Part shown: one piece after another, positions 21,820 through 33,600 of the stretch
Position numbering within the stretch: position 1 is the first letter of the stretch
Layout: the number at the start of each line of letters is the position of its first letter
Made by a program: the position numbers and the translations under genes
From: Spirodela intermedia
Lineage: Eukaryota; Streptophyta; Magnoliopsida; Alismatales; Araceae
Length of the DNA: 64,000 bases
Direction of reading: 5' to 3'
NCBI GenBank assembly: GCA_902729315.2
Contig: LR746275.1
Coordinates: 2,574,501-2,638,500 of the forward strand
Notes under the pieces: model-generated
Told to the model about the DNA's origin: nothing
The model's database searches: none
Seen by the model: only the letters and a program-made list of their open reading frames with translations

Positions 21820-23893
21820 TCACTCGTGCAGAGTCCCCAGGATGTCGTCGTCCCTGTAGAGATGGTACCTAAGACGAGAAAAACGTGTAGGTTAATGATC
21901 TGCCCCGCCACCCTAAAGAAGCATATACGCCTATAACACCGACCGGTCCAATATTCTTCACTTGGGCCGCACAATCACCACGAAACCTCTCTCACTCTCT
22001 CTCTCTCTCTCTCTCTAGGATAGATGCCTGCGAGCGGAGGTGGGAAGATCGCGGGGCTGGGATTCTCACATCATGGGTTTCAATGAAAACGATTTTTTCT
22101 GAGGAGGATGTAAAGCTGGACATGGCGTACTTACTCTTTGTCACCGAGCTTCACTTCAGTGCCGCCGTACTCGGGCAGAAGAACAAGATCTCCTTCCTTG
22201 AAGGCCACGTTGACGAGGCTCCCGTTCGCATGGCGGACGCCGGGGCCCACTGCGACGACTTTCCCAGAGTTCAGCTGGTTCAAACAGACAAATTGAGATA
22301 TATTAGACGCAAAAAAAGGAAACGAGAAGATTTGAAGACCCATTGACTTGTAAAATGATGGGAGATGATGTGAGTTCCCGGGGGAGATTTCCGACAGGAA
22401 ATCGGTAGACAGCATCCGTGGGTAGCTGAGTTGCCGAGATTATGGAAGGAGTGGCTTTGGAGGATGGAACACGGAGCCAAAGATTGTGTTCCTGATCCGG
22501 CAGACCAGTTTTGACTTCGCTCCTCATGCTCAAGACAGGAATGTTTTGACATGGATGAGACCAGCCCATGGCAGGTCAGGCCCAAATTGACCAATTCCAG
22601 GTCAGAATGCTCTATTTTTAGCAGATAAGATTGGCTAGGGTTCTTATACCAAACTACCTGGGGCCGGCCATTCAGCTGACAGTAAAAAAAGTCAATAAAG
22701 AGTAGATAATCTCTATTCTGATCATCAGAGTTTGAGGTTCTTCATTTTCGCCCTTATTTTCCTTGTAATAAGTAGACCATCATTCTTAAAAAAAAGAAAA
22801 GAAAAGCAATCAGATTTAGAGAATCTGACCAAGTTCCCACATATCCCATGCTAGCTTCAAATCTTGATATAGTTCAGAAAATCACTGGAATGATTCATTC
22901 CCCGATCTGAGGGTGTTTGAATAATATTCATAAAAAAATTGTAACAAGAGCTGGTTATGAAACAAAAGCTGTTTAAAGTTTTTTTTTTAAAAAAAAGGAG
23001 ATTTTGACAAGACGGGAAAGCAAAGGGAGAAGGGATTTTCAAAGAACTGATTATCCGATATAAACGTTAGAAGAGAAGCAAATCCACATCGTCCGAAATA
23101 TCTTCGGGATTGAGGACAAAACGGGAAAGTAAGATGTGCAAACGTCCAGTCAGTCTCCTGATTTGATGTCCAGCAATCATAGCTATAGAATGGCAGCGAT
23201 CAGGAAATGAGGCGTGGACATTCCTAACGGTTCTCTGGATTCAGAAACCGCAATAATGCAAGCATCTTTCGCCTGTCCGAGCAGCCATGGAAGATGAAAA
23301 ACATGGCGATCATTTCGGAGCAGAAAATCTTATCACACCTGCTTGCTTAACCTGATCTATGATGAGCAAAACAGTTTGTCTGTTTCCTTTCCTTTCCTTT
23401 CCTTTCCTTTCCTAACGTTGGGTCCTCGTGCTCATCGAGCTTAGGTTCGCACAATAAAACTGCAGAAAGTTATTTCCCAAGTCGTGATCCCGAAGAACAG
23501 AGATTAATCCACGAGGAGAAGCCAATATTCAGAAATACAAAGGGCCACAACCGTAAAATCTCATTTCATCCGGCAGCCAGAAGGAAATATCTCAAAAACG
23601 CCGTCATCTAGAGGAACCGGAGATCAAGCGGCGGGTAGAATCAAAGACGATCAATGCGGCGGAGGAAGGAGAAAACAACGACCGGGAGGATGATGTGCGC
23701 CCAAATCACACGGGCGCTTCATTCGAACCTGTGTCTGTCCGCCGTCTCAAAATTGACCGGGATGCGAGAGCAAGGAAGATACCTTGGCCGTCTTTTCTGG
23801 GAGGAGGATACCGGCGGTGGTCTTGGACGGGGGCACGATCTTCTCCACCAGAACTCTGTTCAGCGCGGGGATCAACCTCTTCAGGGCGGCCAT
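21820..23893 (-). CDS. CPN10: 10 kDa chaperonin, mitochondrial type (CPN10/GroES)
   Basis: Three exons in transcript order, 23783-23893, 22135-22274 and 21820-21868, encode 99 residues, about the length of Arabidopsis CPN10 (98). The whole protein is one GroES fold: NRVLVEKI, the mobile loop PPSKTTAGILLPEKTAK (residues 21-37) that contacts CPN60, then GKVVAVGPG, EGDLVLLPEYGGTEVKL and the C-terminal RDDDILGTL. In the family it caps CPN60 and assists folding in the mitochondrial matrix. There is no separate cleavable presequence; the start MAALKRLIPALNR is basic and amphipathic, as usual for uncleaved mitochondrial CPN10. The first intron (22275-23782, 1.5 kb) holds no recognisable gene. The gene converges on the bHLH gene and lies downstream of ECM29 on the same strand. 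Confidence 0.96.
21990..22017. repeat. (CT)n microsatellite in the second CPN10 intron
   Basis: Uninterrupted CT run between exons 2 and 3 of CPN10. Confidence 0.85.
22275..23782 (-). other. First intron of CPN10
   Basis: AT-rich with scattered A/T runs and a TTTCC pentanucleotide array at 23383-23412. Open frames here carry no recognisable domain. I see no nested gene. Confidence 0.6.
23383..23412. repeat. (TTTCC)n microsatellite
   Basis: Six tandem TTTCC units inside the first CPN10 intron. Confidence 0.9.
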
Positions 23894-24658
23894 GGCAGTC
23901 GGAGAACCAGCAGAACCTCAACGAATCACGTATGATGGTAGGGTTTAAGACAAAGTTACCCCCCCCCCCCCAACAAATAAATTACACAAATACCCCTAAT
24001 TCATATAGCTTAGACAACGTTCTGGACATTCTCTCCTGATCTGAGCCCAGCCCATTTTTTTGAGCCCAACAGTTGGGCCCCGCACACTTAGGCCCATTCT
24101 CTTTTCCAATGGATTCTGCTCGCATCGTTGTTCGGCGTCTTCTTCCCCGTGTCTCATGTGAAATGAGCTCCTAGTGTGTGTGCATGGGGGAAAGAGAGAG
24201 ATAGAGAGAGCACATCGACCCGGATTAAAAGACCAACTGATGAAGCAACATGCATACATACAGCTGATTCCTCTCTCTCTCTCTCTCTCTCTCTGACTTA
24301 TTCTTTACTGAAGAGGCGGCGGGTGGTGTGGAAGGTTAGATTCCCACGGGGTGGATTGGTCTGAAGGCCCATCGGGCCCAACCAATTTTGGGCAGACCAG
24401 GCCCAAACCAAGCTGTTACCTATCCATTGTTCATGTTGGGCCGGGCCTCGGTTCCAAAAGCCCAACCAGACCACTATTAAAAGAAAAACCCATAAAAAAT
24501 TTTACCCCCTGCAGAAATTGCAAATAGCATGATACCTCAGCAACAGCTGAGCTCCGATCTGATTAGGATCAAGAGAGATCGGCCTGTGCCTCTATCTATG
24601 TCTTGATGGGCCCACCAACTAAGTCAACGGAAGCTCCAGCCTTGACGATAGCTCTGCA
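23894..24658. promoter_or_regulatory. CPN10 promoter side and ECM29 3' flank
   Basis: Contains a poly-C run near 23960-23971 and a (CT)n tract near 24271-24294, but no coding exon. CPN10 transcription must start here (minus strand), and the ECM29 3' UTR ends here. Confidence 0.45.
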
Positions 24659-27600
24659 TTATAATGGGCCGAGGTTTTGAAGGTCAGCGAGGCAGCGATG
24701 GAGCAAAGACTTTGCTTGCTCGTTCTTCTCGACCTCGCACAGGTGGGTGAGCTCTTCGATGAAGGTCAGCTTTGGGTCAACTGGAGGAGCTTCCTTCCAC
24801 AGGCTGATCATCTCCAGGAGGCACTCTGAAGCCGCCATATGGACCTGCAGTTGGCAGCAGGAGAGAGGAGTTGGGAGGAAAGTCGTATATTTTGAGGGGT
24901 ATAAATGAGAATCCGAGGGCTGGACAGGTTGACCGCGGACCTGGGAAATCTTTATGGTGCTTATGCACTCGACCACCTTAGGGGCGACGTCGTTGACCAG
25001 CTGGAAAGGACCACAGAGCAGAATTATCAATAAAAATGAGTAAGTTTGGGAAATAAATAAATAAATAAATAAATAAATAAAGGACAAATGGTTGGTGTCT
25101 CACCTCATGAACGAAGGAAGAAGCAAGCGGGGAGGACTTCGGATGGGTGCGGAGCTTCGAGCAAAGCTCTCTGATTGATGCAAAGGTGGCCAGCTTCACT
25201 GCGAACACAGGGCGGGGGCAGGTGAAGGTCAACGCCACGCAGAAGAAAGGAGACGAACTGATGTGGAGGGGGGCGGAAGCTACCAGGCCAGGAGAACTTC
25301 GATGAGAGGGCCACGTGGAAGACGTGTATCAGGTCTTTTCCCTTCGCCAGAGTGTCCTCCGGACGGGCCACGTGGATTCCCGAGGTTATACAGTCGACAA
25401 CTTTGTCCAGCGGGACTGAAGCGTCTTCTTCTGATTTGTCTTCTCCAGCAGCTGCTCAAAAGAAAAGAAGAAGAAAAGAAGAAGAAAAGAAGAGAGATCA
25501 CCTGCCATCATTTTTTTTAATTTTCTTCTGAACATGATTATTATAATAAAATATAAACAAAAAGTACACCAATGCTTTTTCTCTGATAAAATCTCTTTGA
25601 TAAAATATTTTATTTTATTTTATTTTCTCCGATAAGAAAGACACAACAGTGGAGAAAATAAAATAAAATAAAATAAATCTTCTCCTTACTTATAGAGTGA
25701 GTTCCTTTGATTCTAGGAGATGCGTAAAGGGAAAACAGTGGCCACATATGATGTTGTTCAGAGATTCACCTGCTCGAGAAGGAGCACTAGCGGAAGGTGT
25801 GTTGGCAATCTTAGTCATTGCCTCATTGCAGATAGATAATAATAAAGGAAAGGTGCCATTGAAGGACTCCGGGTCGTCAAATGCTTTTATAACCTGAAAC
25901 AGACATGAAATTTATCATCAGAAAAAGGGCTAGTGAATCATAGTCTTTTAAGTTATATGGATGCATATGCTCGAAATCCTCGCCTTTTCTTATGGTTTAA
26001 GACTATATTCTCGTATTTTATGTTAGATCCTTGTATTTTTTATGGTTAAGATAAGCAACGATTGAGTGAGACAAATCAAATAGAATATGAGAGATGAGTG
26101 GGAGAGCAGCATGTCATCCATTAGATAGATAGTTCTACCAACAATACTTTATAGAATACGGCAATATAGGTCTTAATTATCATCTATCAAAAGAAAAATG
26201 ATCATTATCCCAGATAGTTAAGCCAGATCCAATCCTAACTTTAGGGAGATTTGATACATTGTCCCCTGCCTCTATAGGCATATCTCCATTCCACAATTGA
26301 AATTTATTTGACACCACAGATAAAGTAATGTTCTAGGAGGGATGCTGGAAGATGGGCTTCTTAGTTAGAGCAGAAGGCTTGAGGTAATAGGTGGATCAAT
26401 GCTCGCTGACTTAACCATGGATCTTCTTCTCTATGACCCAAAGGCCAAAAGATGTATAGAGTGAATCTCTTATCTTAAAGAACTCTACTGCATCTTTATA
26501 GACCTAAAAAAGGAGTTGTTTTTATTTTTTTCTATCTTAAACTTGAAGGAAGAATTGGAACCTACCGACGCTCTCTCTTTTCCGCCTTCTTAGATATTTA
26601 CTTTCTTTCTGTGCTTTATGCTTGTCTACTTCTCTGGATCGTTGTTTAAAGCATTAATTGCCTTCTAACCTTATATATATCATAAATCAAAGGAACACCG
26701 CACAAGCATGTTTCATTCACTGTCAGAACCTCAGAATTCCAATTGCATAGTAAGTAATTTGCCTACCTACATACTTAGATTGCAATCTGAAGCAAATTTT
26801 ACAGCCGACAGATCTTGCTTAAAGGCATTACTTCGGAATTCTTTTTTTTTTTTCCCTCTTTCTCCAAGAAAATCTGAGATAAACAGCTCAATTGTTTGTC
26901 TCAGATAGTTACTGGGGAAAGACAAAGAAAACAGAGTAGGAAAAGCTGACGTAGGAAGGAACCAATAAGCAGGATAAGAATTACCAAAGAGAGAAGGGAA
27001 CAATCATCCGGCATCAGAGAAAAGAGACGATCCGATATATCTTTCTTGAAAAAAAAAAAAAAAGAAGGAATTTCTCTATAGTTATCATCCAGTAAATAGC
27101 GTGATACAGCAGTGGCATGAACTATGAAACGCTGAATAAGCTGAAAGGGTCTTAGAACTCAAAATTTAACAGCCATCACCTGCTGTAGAGAGAGCAAGGC
27201 TGCTTCACGATAAACTTTAGATTTCTTTGTACATGCAGATGATATTGCATTCATAACAACATTTGGGGTGCCCGGATCACTTGCAGAAATTGCTTCATGG
27301 CATGAAGAACATATCGAACCCACTGCCAATAACACGGCATCTTTACCCTGCGATATCGTAGAATAAGTGAACAAAAGCAACTATAGCAAAAGAGATCGAG
27401 CAATTATGCCTTTCTACAGAGACTAGGCAGGAAGATTGATCTGATCAAAGCGAAAACAAAATTGATTTGACAGCGTTTTCGCATAGTTTTATCTTTGACT
27501 GCTCACATTCTTTTTGATATACATTCCGTTCATAATGGAAGGATGATTTCTCATTAGGAACAAAAGAGTACTACTATTATCACTGTGCGAAAAAGACAGC

Positions 27601-30600
27601 AGTCCAATTTGGTTCAGAATCAATAATGCATGATCCCATTTATTATGGCCGATGTTGTGCGAAAAAACACAATATCGGTCGTAATTGGATCAGCTTACTG
27701 TGGAAGGAACAGCAGGAAATTTAGAAATCCAGCCCAAATCGGTTTGGCATGAGCGGATCCAGCCAAACCAAAGGCTACCTGAACGTGACTATAAATGATG
27801 TTTTTTTGGAGAAAAAATGGAGACAAAAAAGACATTCCATCAATCCATTCATGTCTAATGTTCACCTTTCTTGGCACTGATGTGCCCTTTTGAAATTGAT
27901 CAATGGAGGACAGAGAAAAGACAAGAAAAGAAAAGTAAGAAAATAAGGAAAAGGCCTTCACCAGAAAACAGAGCTACCAACATCGAAATGCTAAAATCCC
28001 CAGCACATAAATAGCAAAGAAAATGACGAAGATAGAAAAACCCAGAAATTTAAAAAGAGCAGGTTAAAAGATAGTGTAGATTTTTACCTTAAATGACTTA
28101 TACAAAATTAGGGAAAATTTTACAACCAAACTTGGCCCTAGTTAAAGTCCTATATTGAGATATCATATAGGTGCAATTAGCGCTCAATGAATACTGACTT
28201 CATCAATACAATTAAGCGGATGAAACATGTACATATGGGATAATGACTGACATGGTATTGGGCTTGGCTTTGCAGATTATTTACTCACATTGATCTTAGT
28301 TACATAAATTGAGAAATATCTGATATGCATGGATTTGATAACATATTTTGCCATCCATTTGCATTCATATGTATTATAACATGAAAATATGGTTGTTGAC
28401 AAAAACTTAGAAGTATATTGCTGTAGGTATCTTTTATGATATGATTGACAATGAAAAATAACAGTAGCTTCGGAGATTTTCAACCTCTTATTCCTAATGA
28501 TTGATATCTTTTTTCAGCAGATTTTCTGACTTTCATCAACTTTCCCTTTTTTTTCATGTTACCGATTATGTTTTTTATTTTCTAAAAAAGACCTTTTAGT
28601 GGGTAAGTTGGCCACTTCAGGCTCTTGATCTTTGGAAGACCATTGTTGCCATGGCTTCTGAGGACGCTATAATCTGTTTTTCTTGTTTTTTGTATGCCAT
28701 GGTTACTTACCACTTAAAATAGATCGTGTGCTTGTGAGCCAAAATGCAATAACATTAAAAAACCAAAAACAATCATATCATATGATGTCAACTGGTTAAT
28801 ACGCACCTCCCACATGCGACCCGGTAGTTCTGCTAAAAGACATTTCAGCAACTCTTGATAGAAAGGAGAAACGGATTTGCGCAATATTTCACTAAGTTTC
28901 TTTATTGCCTTCGCTGACTGCAATTAATCACAAATGCATACAAAAGCAGTGAGACAAGTTAGATACTGAGCTATACAGGATCCCTTTAAATGAAATCTAG
29001 TCTCTACATAAACTATTTAAGCCTTTATAGCCTTACCTTTCTCTTACTAGCCCATGAAGAAGAGGTGATACAGTTACAGAGAAGTGAGACAATTTCAGCT
29101 GAATACAACTGTAGCGTGATGTTTTCACTACCTACAGTTTCATCCCACAACTCTGAAAACTGACTGCTTACATCTTTATCGTCCTCAAATCTGAAAAACA
29201 AAATGACCGAGCAAATATGATAGACCATCTCAGATAAGCATTGTAGATAAATGAAGATCAGATAATATTGAAAACATGGGAAAAACGTGTAATTAGGATT
29301 AGTTTCTGTCGGTCAGTTCCCTAGTTCGGCAGTTTCTTAGTCCATCACTTTGCTAGTTTGTCAGTTTCCTTAACCTATGTAGTTTCCTTTTTTGTGGCCA
29401 AGGTAGTTGTATATATGTAGTAATTTTTCTATGATTTGAGATGCCGAAGAGATTTTTCCCGACTGTTTATCCTTGTATGATTTGCGTCATAGTATCAGAG
29501 CCTTACGGCTTGAAATTTTTTATCCGTGATCTTTGTCGTGATTTTCCACGTCAGCGTTAATTGTTCACAATCTCTCTTGATTATCAACTTTTATTGTTGG
29601 TTTTCTCAGACTTAAGTACCAACAATCCTTTCAATGCCACAGCTGCCAGTTTTTTCTGCAGATTTCGGAATGTTGTGCATACCATCCTATGCCTTAGATG
29701 TCAGATGTTGTAGAAACATTCACTACAACACAATTGGAAGAATTTGTATGGTTTCAACAGTCCAGAGACTTGCAGAATATTCAAGCTTCAGGCTACATGT
29801 ATGCAGGATGTAAAAAATTGCCCCAAGAGGTCCTAACTTATTCACACAGCACTGAAAGGGAAAGGGAAGGTCAGCCATCTCACAGGTGCAGGCCCGAAAC
29901 TAAGATATCCTCAATTTGAGGCATGGGATGAGGAAGACTCCATGATTATGGTGTGGTTATGGAGTTCTATGACACCTGAGATTAACCACACATATGTTCT
30001 TGGCTACAGCCATGGATATCTGGGATGAAATTCAACATAATTATTGTAAAGCTACAGACAGCTCAATTATATGAAGTTAATGTGAAGACATGCTGCAAAA
30101 CGGGAAAGCAAAATAGTTACGGAATATGCTAATCAGTTGAAATCTTCGTGGCAAGAACTTAATCATTATAGGTTGATGAAAAAAAAAATGTCCCGAGGAT
30201 GTAGCAATTCTGAAGGATTTCATTGAGCAAGAGAGAGTTTATGATCTTCTCGCAGGGTTTAATCGAGAATTTGATCTAGTGAGAATTCAGATTATCGACA
30301 AACAAGAGGTTCCATTGTATAATAGGTAGTGGCACACTTTTGATTAGAGGAAAACAGAAGAGGCTTGATTCTTGAGCCACAAAGTACGTACAACTTGGCC
30401 ATAGGGTCTAGAGGTAGCAATAATGCAGCCACAAATGTTAAGAGAGCACATGTTGCTGAGAGTGACCATAAGGATAGCATATGATGCGCTTATTATAAGA
30501 AGCCACGTAATACTTATGAATGTTATTGGAAATTCCATGAAAAACCTCAAAGTCAAGGAAAGGGACGGAAAAGAGAGCAATCAAGGAACAATGGTCAAGC

Positions 30601-33600
30601 AAAACCAAATGAATGAAGCAACACCAAATGAGTCAGATAGTCTCAACAAAGAAGTTGAGGGGGTGAGTTCTTTCATTGGGAATCTTCACAAACTCATAGA
30701 TTGCTGTTCATTTGGGTATTCAGGTGAGTTTCCGTTCCCTATTGGATAAAAATGTCTCGGGTACAACCTTTGCAACTCCTGAATAATAGATTCAGGAGCT
30801 ATCCACCATACTAACCATTCATCAAATGTCTTTTTCACATTCTCTCATTGTCCAAGCAGTAGGAAAATAGTCACAACTGATGGATCTTTGACTACTACTG
30901 GAGGTGTAGGAAATGCTATAATAAACCCTACACTGACTTTTAAAATTTTTCTTAGGATCCCTAGATTGTCCAGAAATCTTGTATGTCCAAAAACTTATTG
31001 CAAAGTAATTTTTCAACATACTCGTGCATTTTATGATAAGAATTTGGTGAAGATGATTGGATATGCTAGAAAATGGGACAAACTCTATTACCTTTCTATC
31101 TAATTCATGGTGATATATTGGGTCCTTCCACCATACCTAATATTTCTAAGGCAAGATGGTGTGTGTCTTTTAGTGATGCTTGTACCTGTGTTGCTTGGAT
31201 TTTTCTGCTCAAATAAATAGAAAACTGATGTTAGTACTGTTCAAACCAATTTTTTGTTCCACAATTAGAAATTGATTCGGGGTCAATGTCAAAAGATTTA
31301 GATCATATGATACCAGGGACTGTTTCAATCAAATTCTAACACCATACTTTCAAAAAGAAAAGATTGTCTATGAGTCATCATGTGTCAATGCACCACAACA
31401 AAATTGAGTAACAGAAATAAGAAATAGTCATCTTTTTGAGATAACCCAGGTTCCTCTGTTCCAAAATAATGTTTCAAAATCTTTTCTAATAAGGAATAGA
31501 AACAAACTATGAATTTGGAGATGGTGTGAGAGAAGAGAAAAACTTGAGGGTTAGTAAAGTTGCCAACAGGAAAGAGACCCATGAGATGTAAATGGGTTTA
31601 TACAGTAAAGTATCAAACAAATGGATCTATAGAGAGATACAATACTAGGTTGATTGCCAAGGGCTATACTCAGATCTATGAGATCAATTACCTAGAGATG
31701 TTTGCTCCAATTGCAAAGATGAATATTACTAGAATCTTGTTGTCATTAGTAGTAATTACGATTGAGAATTATAATAGTTTGATGTTAAAAATGTATTTTG
31801 CATAGTAAACTAGATGAAAAAATTTATATGGAGGTCCAACTAGGTTACGGGAATAATTTGACCACTCACACGGTGTGTAAATTAAAGAAAGCCTCACATA
31901 GACTAAAGCAATCATCTTAGGCATAATTTGGTAGATTTGCAAGAGTCATGATTGCCATAGAGTACAGATAATGCGAAGGGCATCGCATGCTGTTCATTAA
32001 ATACTCATCCTATGGGAGTCAAAACACCCTTGACATGTGTTGATGACATAATAATGTGATTGGGAATGAAGATAAAGAGAGAGGCATAATCTGAGTTGGC
32101 GCTTAACTAAAGAGTTTAAGATTAAAGTATTAGGGAGATTGGAAGATTTTCTTAGGATTAAAGTAGTTCACTCTAGGCAGGGCTTTTTCATCTCCAAATG
32201 TTACATATCATAGAGAAACATGGAAGACCGTGTGCAAACCAGCAAGTACTCTAATATATCTGAATCTTTAACCTGGAATAGTAGAGGGGGATGTAGGAGT
32301 AGAGAGGGAAATGGATCAGAGCTTGGCAGGAAGACTTATCTATCTCAGATATGACCATATATCGCATACATAGTGAGTGTGATTAGCCAATTCATGCAAA
32401 GTCCACAGAAAGTCAACAAGCAGACAGCTCATAGACTGCTACAGCATCTCAAAGGACAAGAAATGTATTATGTTTAGGAGAAACAAGGAGTTAGTATTTG
32501 AGGCATACACAGATGTTGATTATGCAGGGTTAATGTCAGACAAGCTAGGATCTCGTTATTGTAGTGTCTCTCTTCTATTTGGGCCCTTAAGTGAGTCAGT
32601 TATGGACTACTTAATCGGCTCTCCCTTTCTTTCTTCAAAATAAGAGGGCTTGACCCACTATAGATGTAACCGGTATTTAAACTAGTGTAGAGGTGAATTG
32701 AAGTAAGACTTTTTGTGAATCTACTCTAATGGGATTTTCTAGGCGGCTCCAGTGAGAAGGGAGGGCAAAGACCTGATCAAGAAGATCAAGATCCTAGTTT
32801 GACAGTTAGTGATTAATAGGAGATCAACCTTTGGATATTGCACCTTTTTTGGTGGAAATCTCATGATATGGAGAAGAAAGAAACAAAATATGGCAGCACA
32901 ATCAAGTGCAGAGGCTGAATTCTGTGCAACAGCTCAAGGTCAATTAGAACTACTTTGGTTTGAGATCATCTTAGAAGGCTTGAAGATTAAATGAGAGGAT
33001 CAAATGAGACTCTATTGTGTCAATAAGTCTCCAATTAGCATAGGTCACAATTCAATACAACACGATTGACAAAATACATTGAGATTGAAAGACATTTCAT
33101 TAATGAGAAGTTGGAGAGCTGAATGATTTGTACACCAAACGTGTTTACACATGGTCCACTTGCAGATGTACTTAATAAGGGATTAGGCAGTTCAATATTT
33201 CAGAATAGTGTATCCAAGCAAGGAATAGAGAATGCCTTTTCACAAGCTTGCAGGGAGTGTGGGAAAAATGTGTAATCAGGAGTTAGTTTCTGTTGGTCAG
33301 TTTCCTTAACCGAAGTAGTTCTTTGTGGCTGGGGGAACTGTATATAACTAGCAATTGTTTTATGATTTTGAGAAATATGAGATTTTTATCCACACTGTTT
33401 ATCCTCGTAGGGTTTGCGTCAATATTTGTAAGTAGTGTTTTCCAGTTCACAGAAGCTGGCCTATCGATTGATATATTGATTTAAGATACAGAATACGAAG
33501 ACAAGAAAGAGGGTGGCAAGTATATCAAATGTGATGACAAAAAATGACTTATAATTTAATTTTTGGAAAGATTAATTTTTTTCTAATACATTATGAAACG

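Larger units (their letters stand above)
29275..33421 (+). mobile_element. Degenerate Ty1/Copia LTR retrotransposon (element 1) in an ECM29 intron
   Basis: LTRs lie at about 29275-29489 and 33258-33421, followed on the left by a primer-site relic TAGTATCAGAGCC (29490 onwards; intact form TGGTATCAGAGC, tRNA-Met) and preceded on the right by a purine tract GCAGGGAG. The remains follow Copia order on the plus strand: gag (about 29950-30330, with ITEYANQLKS-like text and a QERVYDLLAGFN-like stretch, broken by frameshifts), integrase region (HGDILGPSTIPN near 31110), reverse transcriptase (RLIAKGYTQIYEINYLEMFAPIAK region, 31560-31800 and broken beyond), and RNase H (DVDYAG near 32510; SSAEAEF near 32900). 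Many stops and frameshifts show it is dead. It sits antisense to ECM29. A flanking AATAT (29264-29268 and 33421-33425) may be a target duplication but does not abut both LTRs exactly. Confidence 0.85.
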
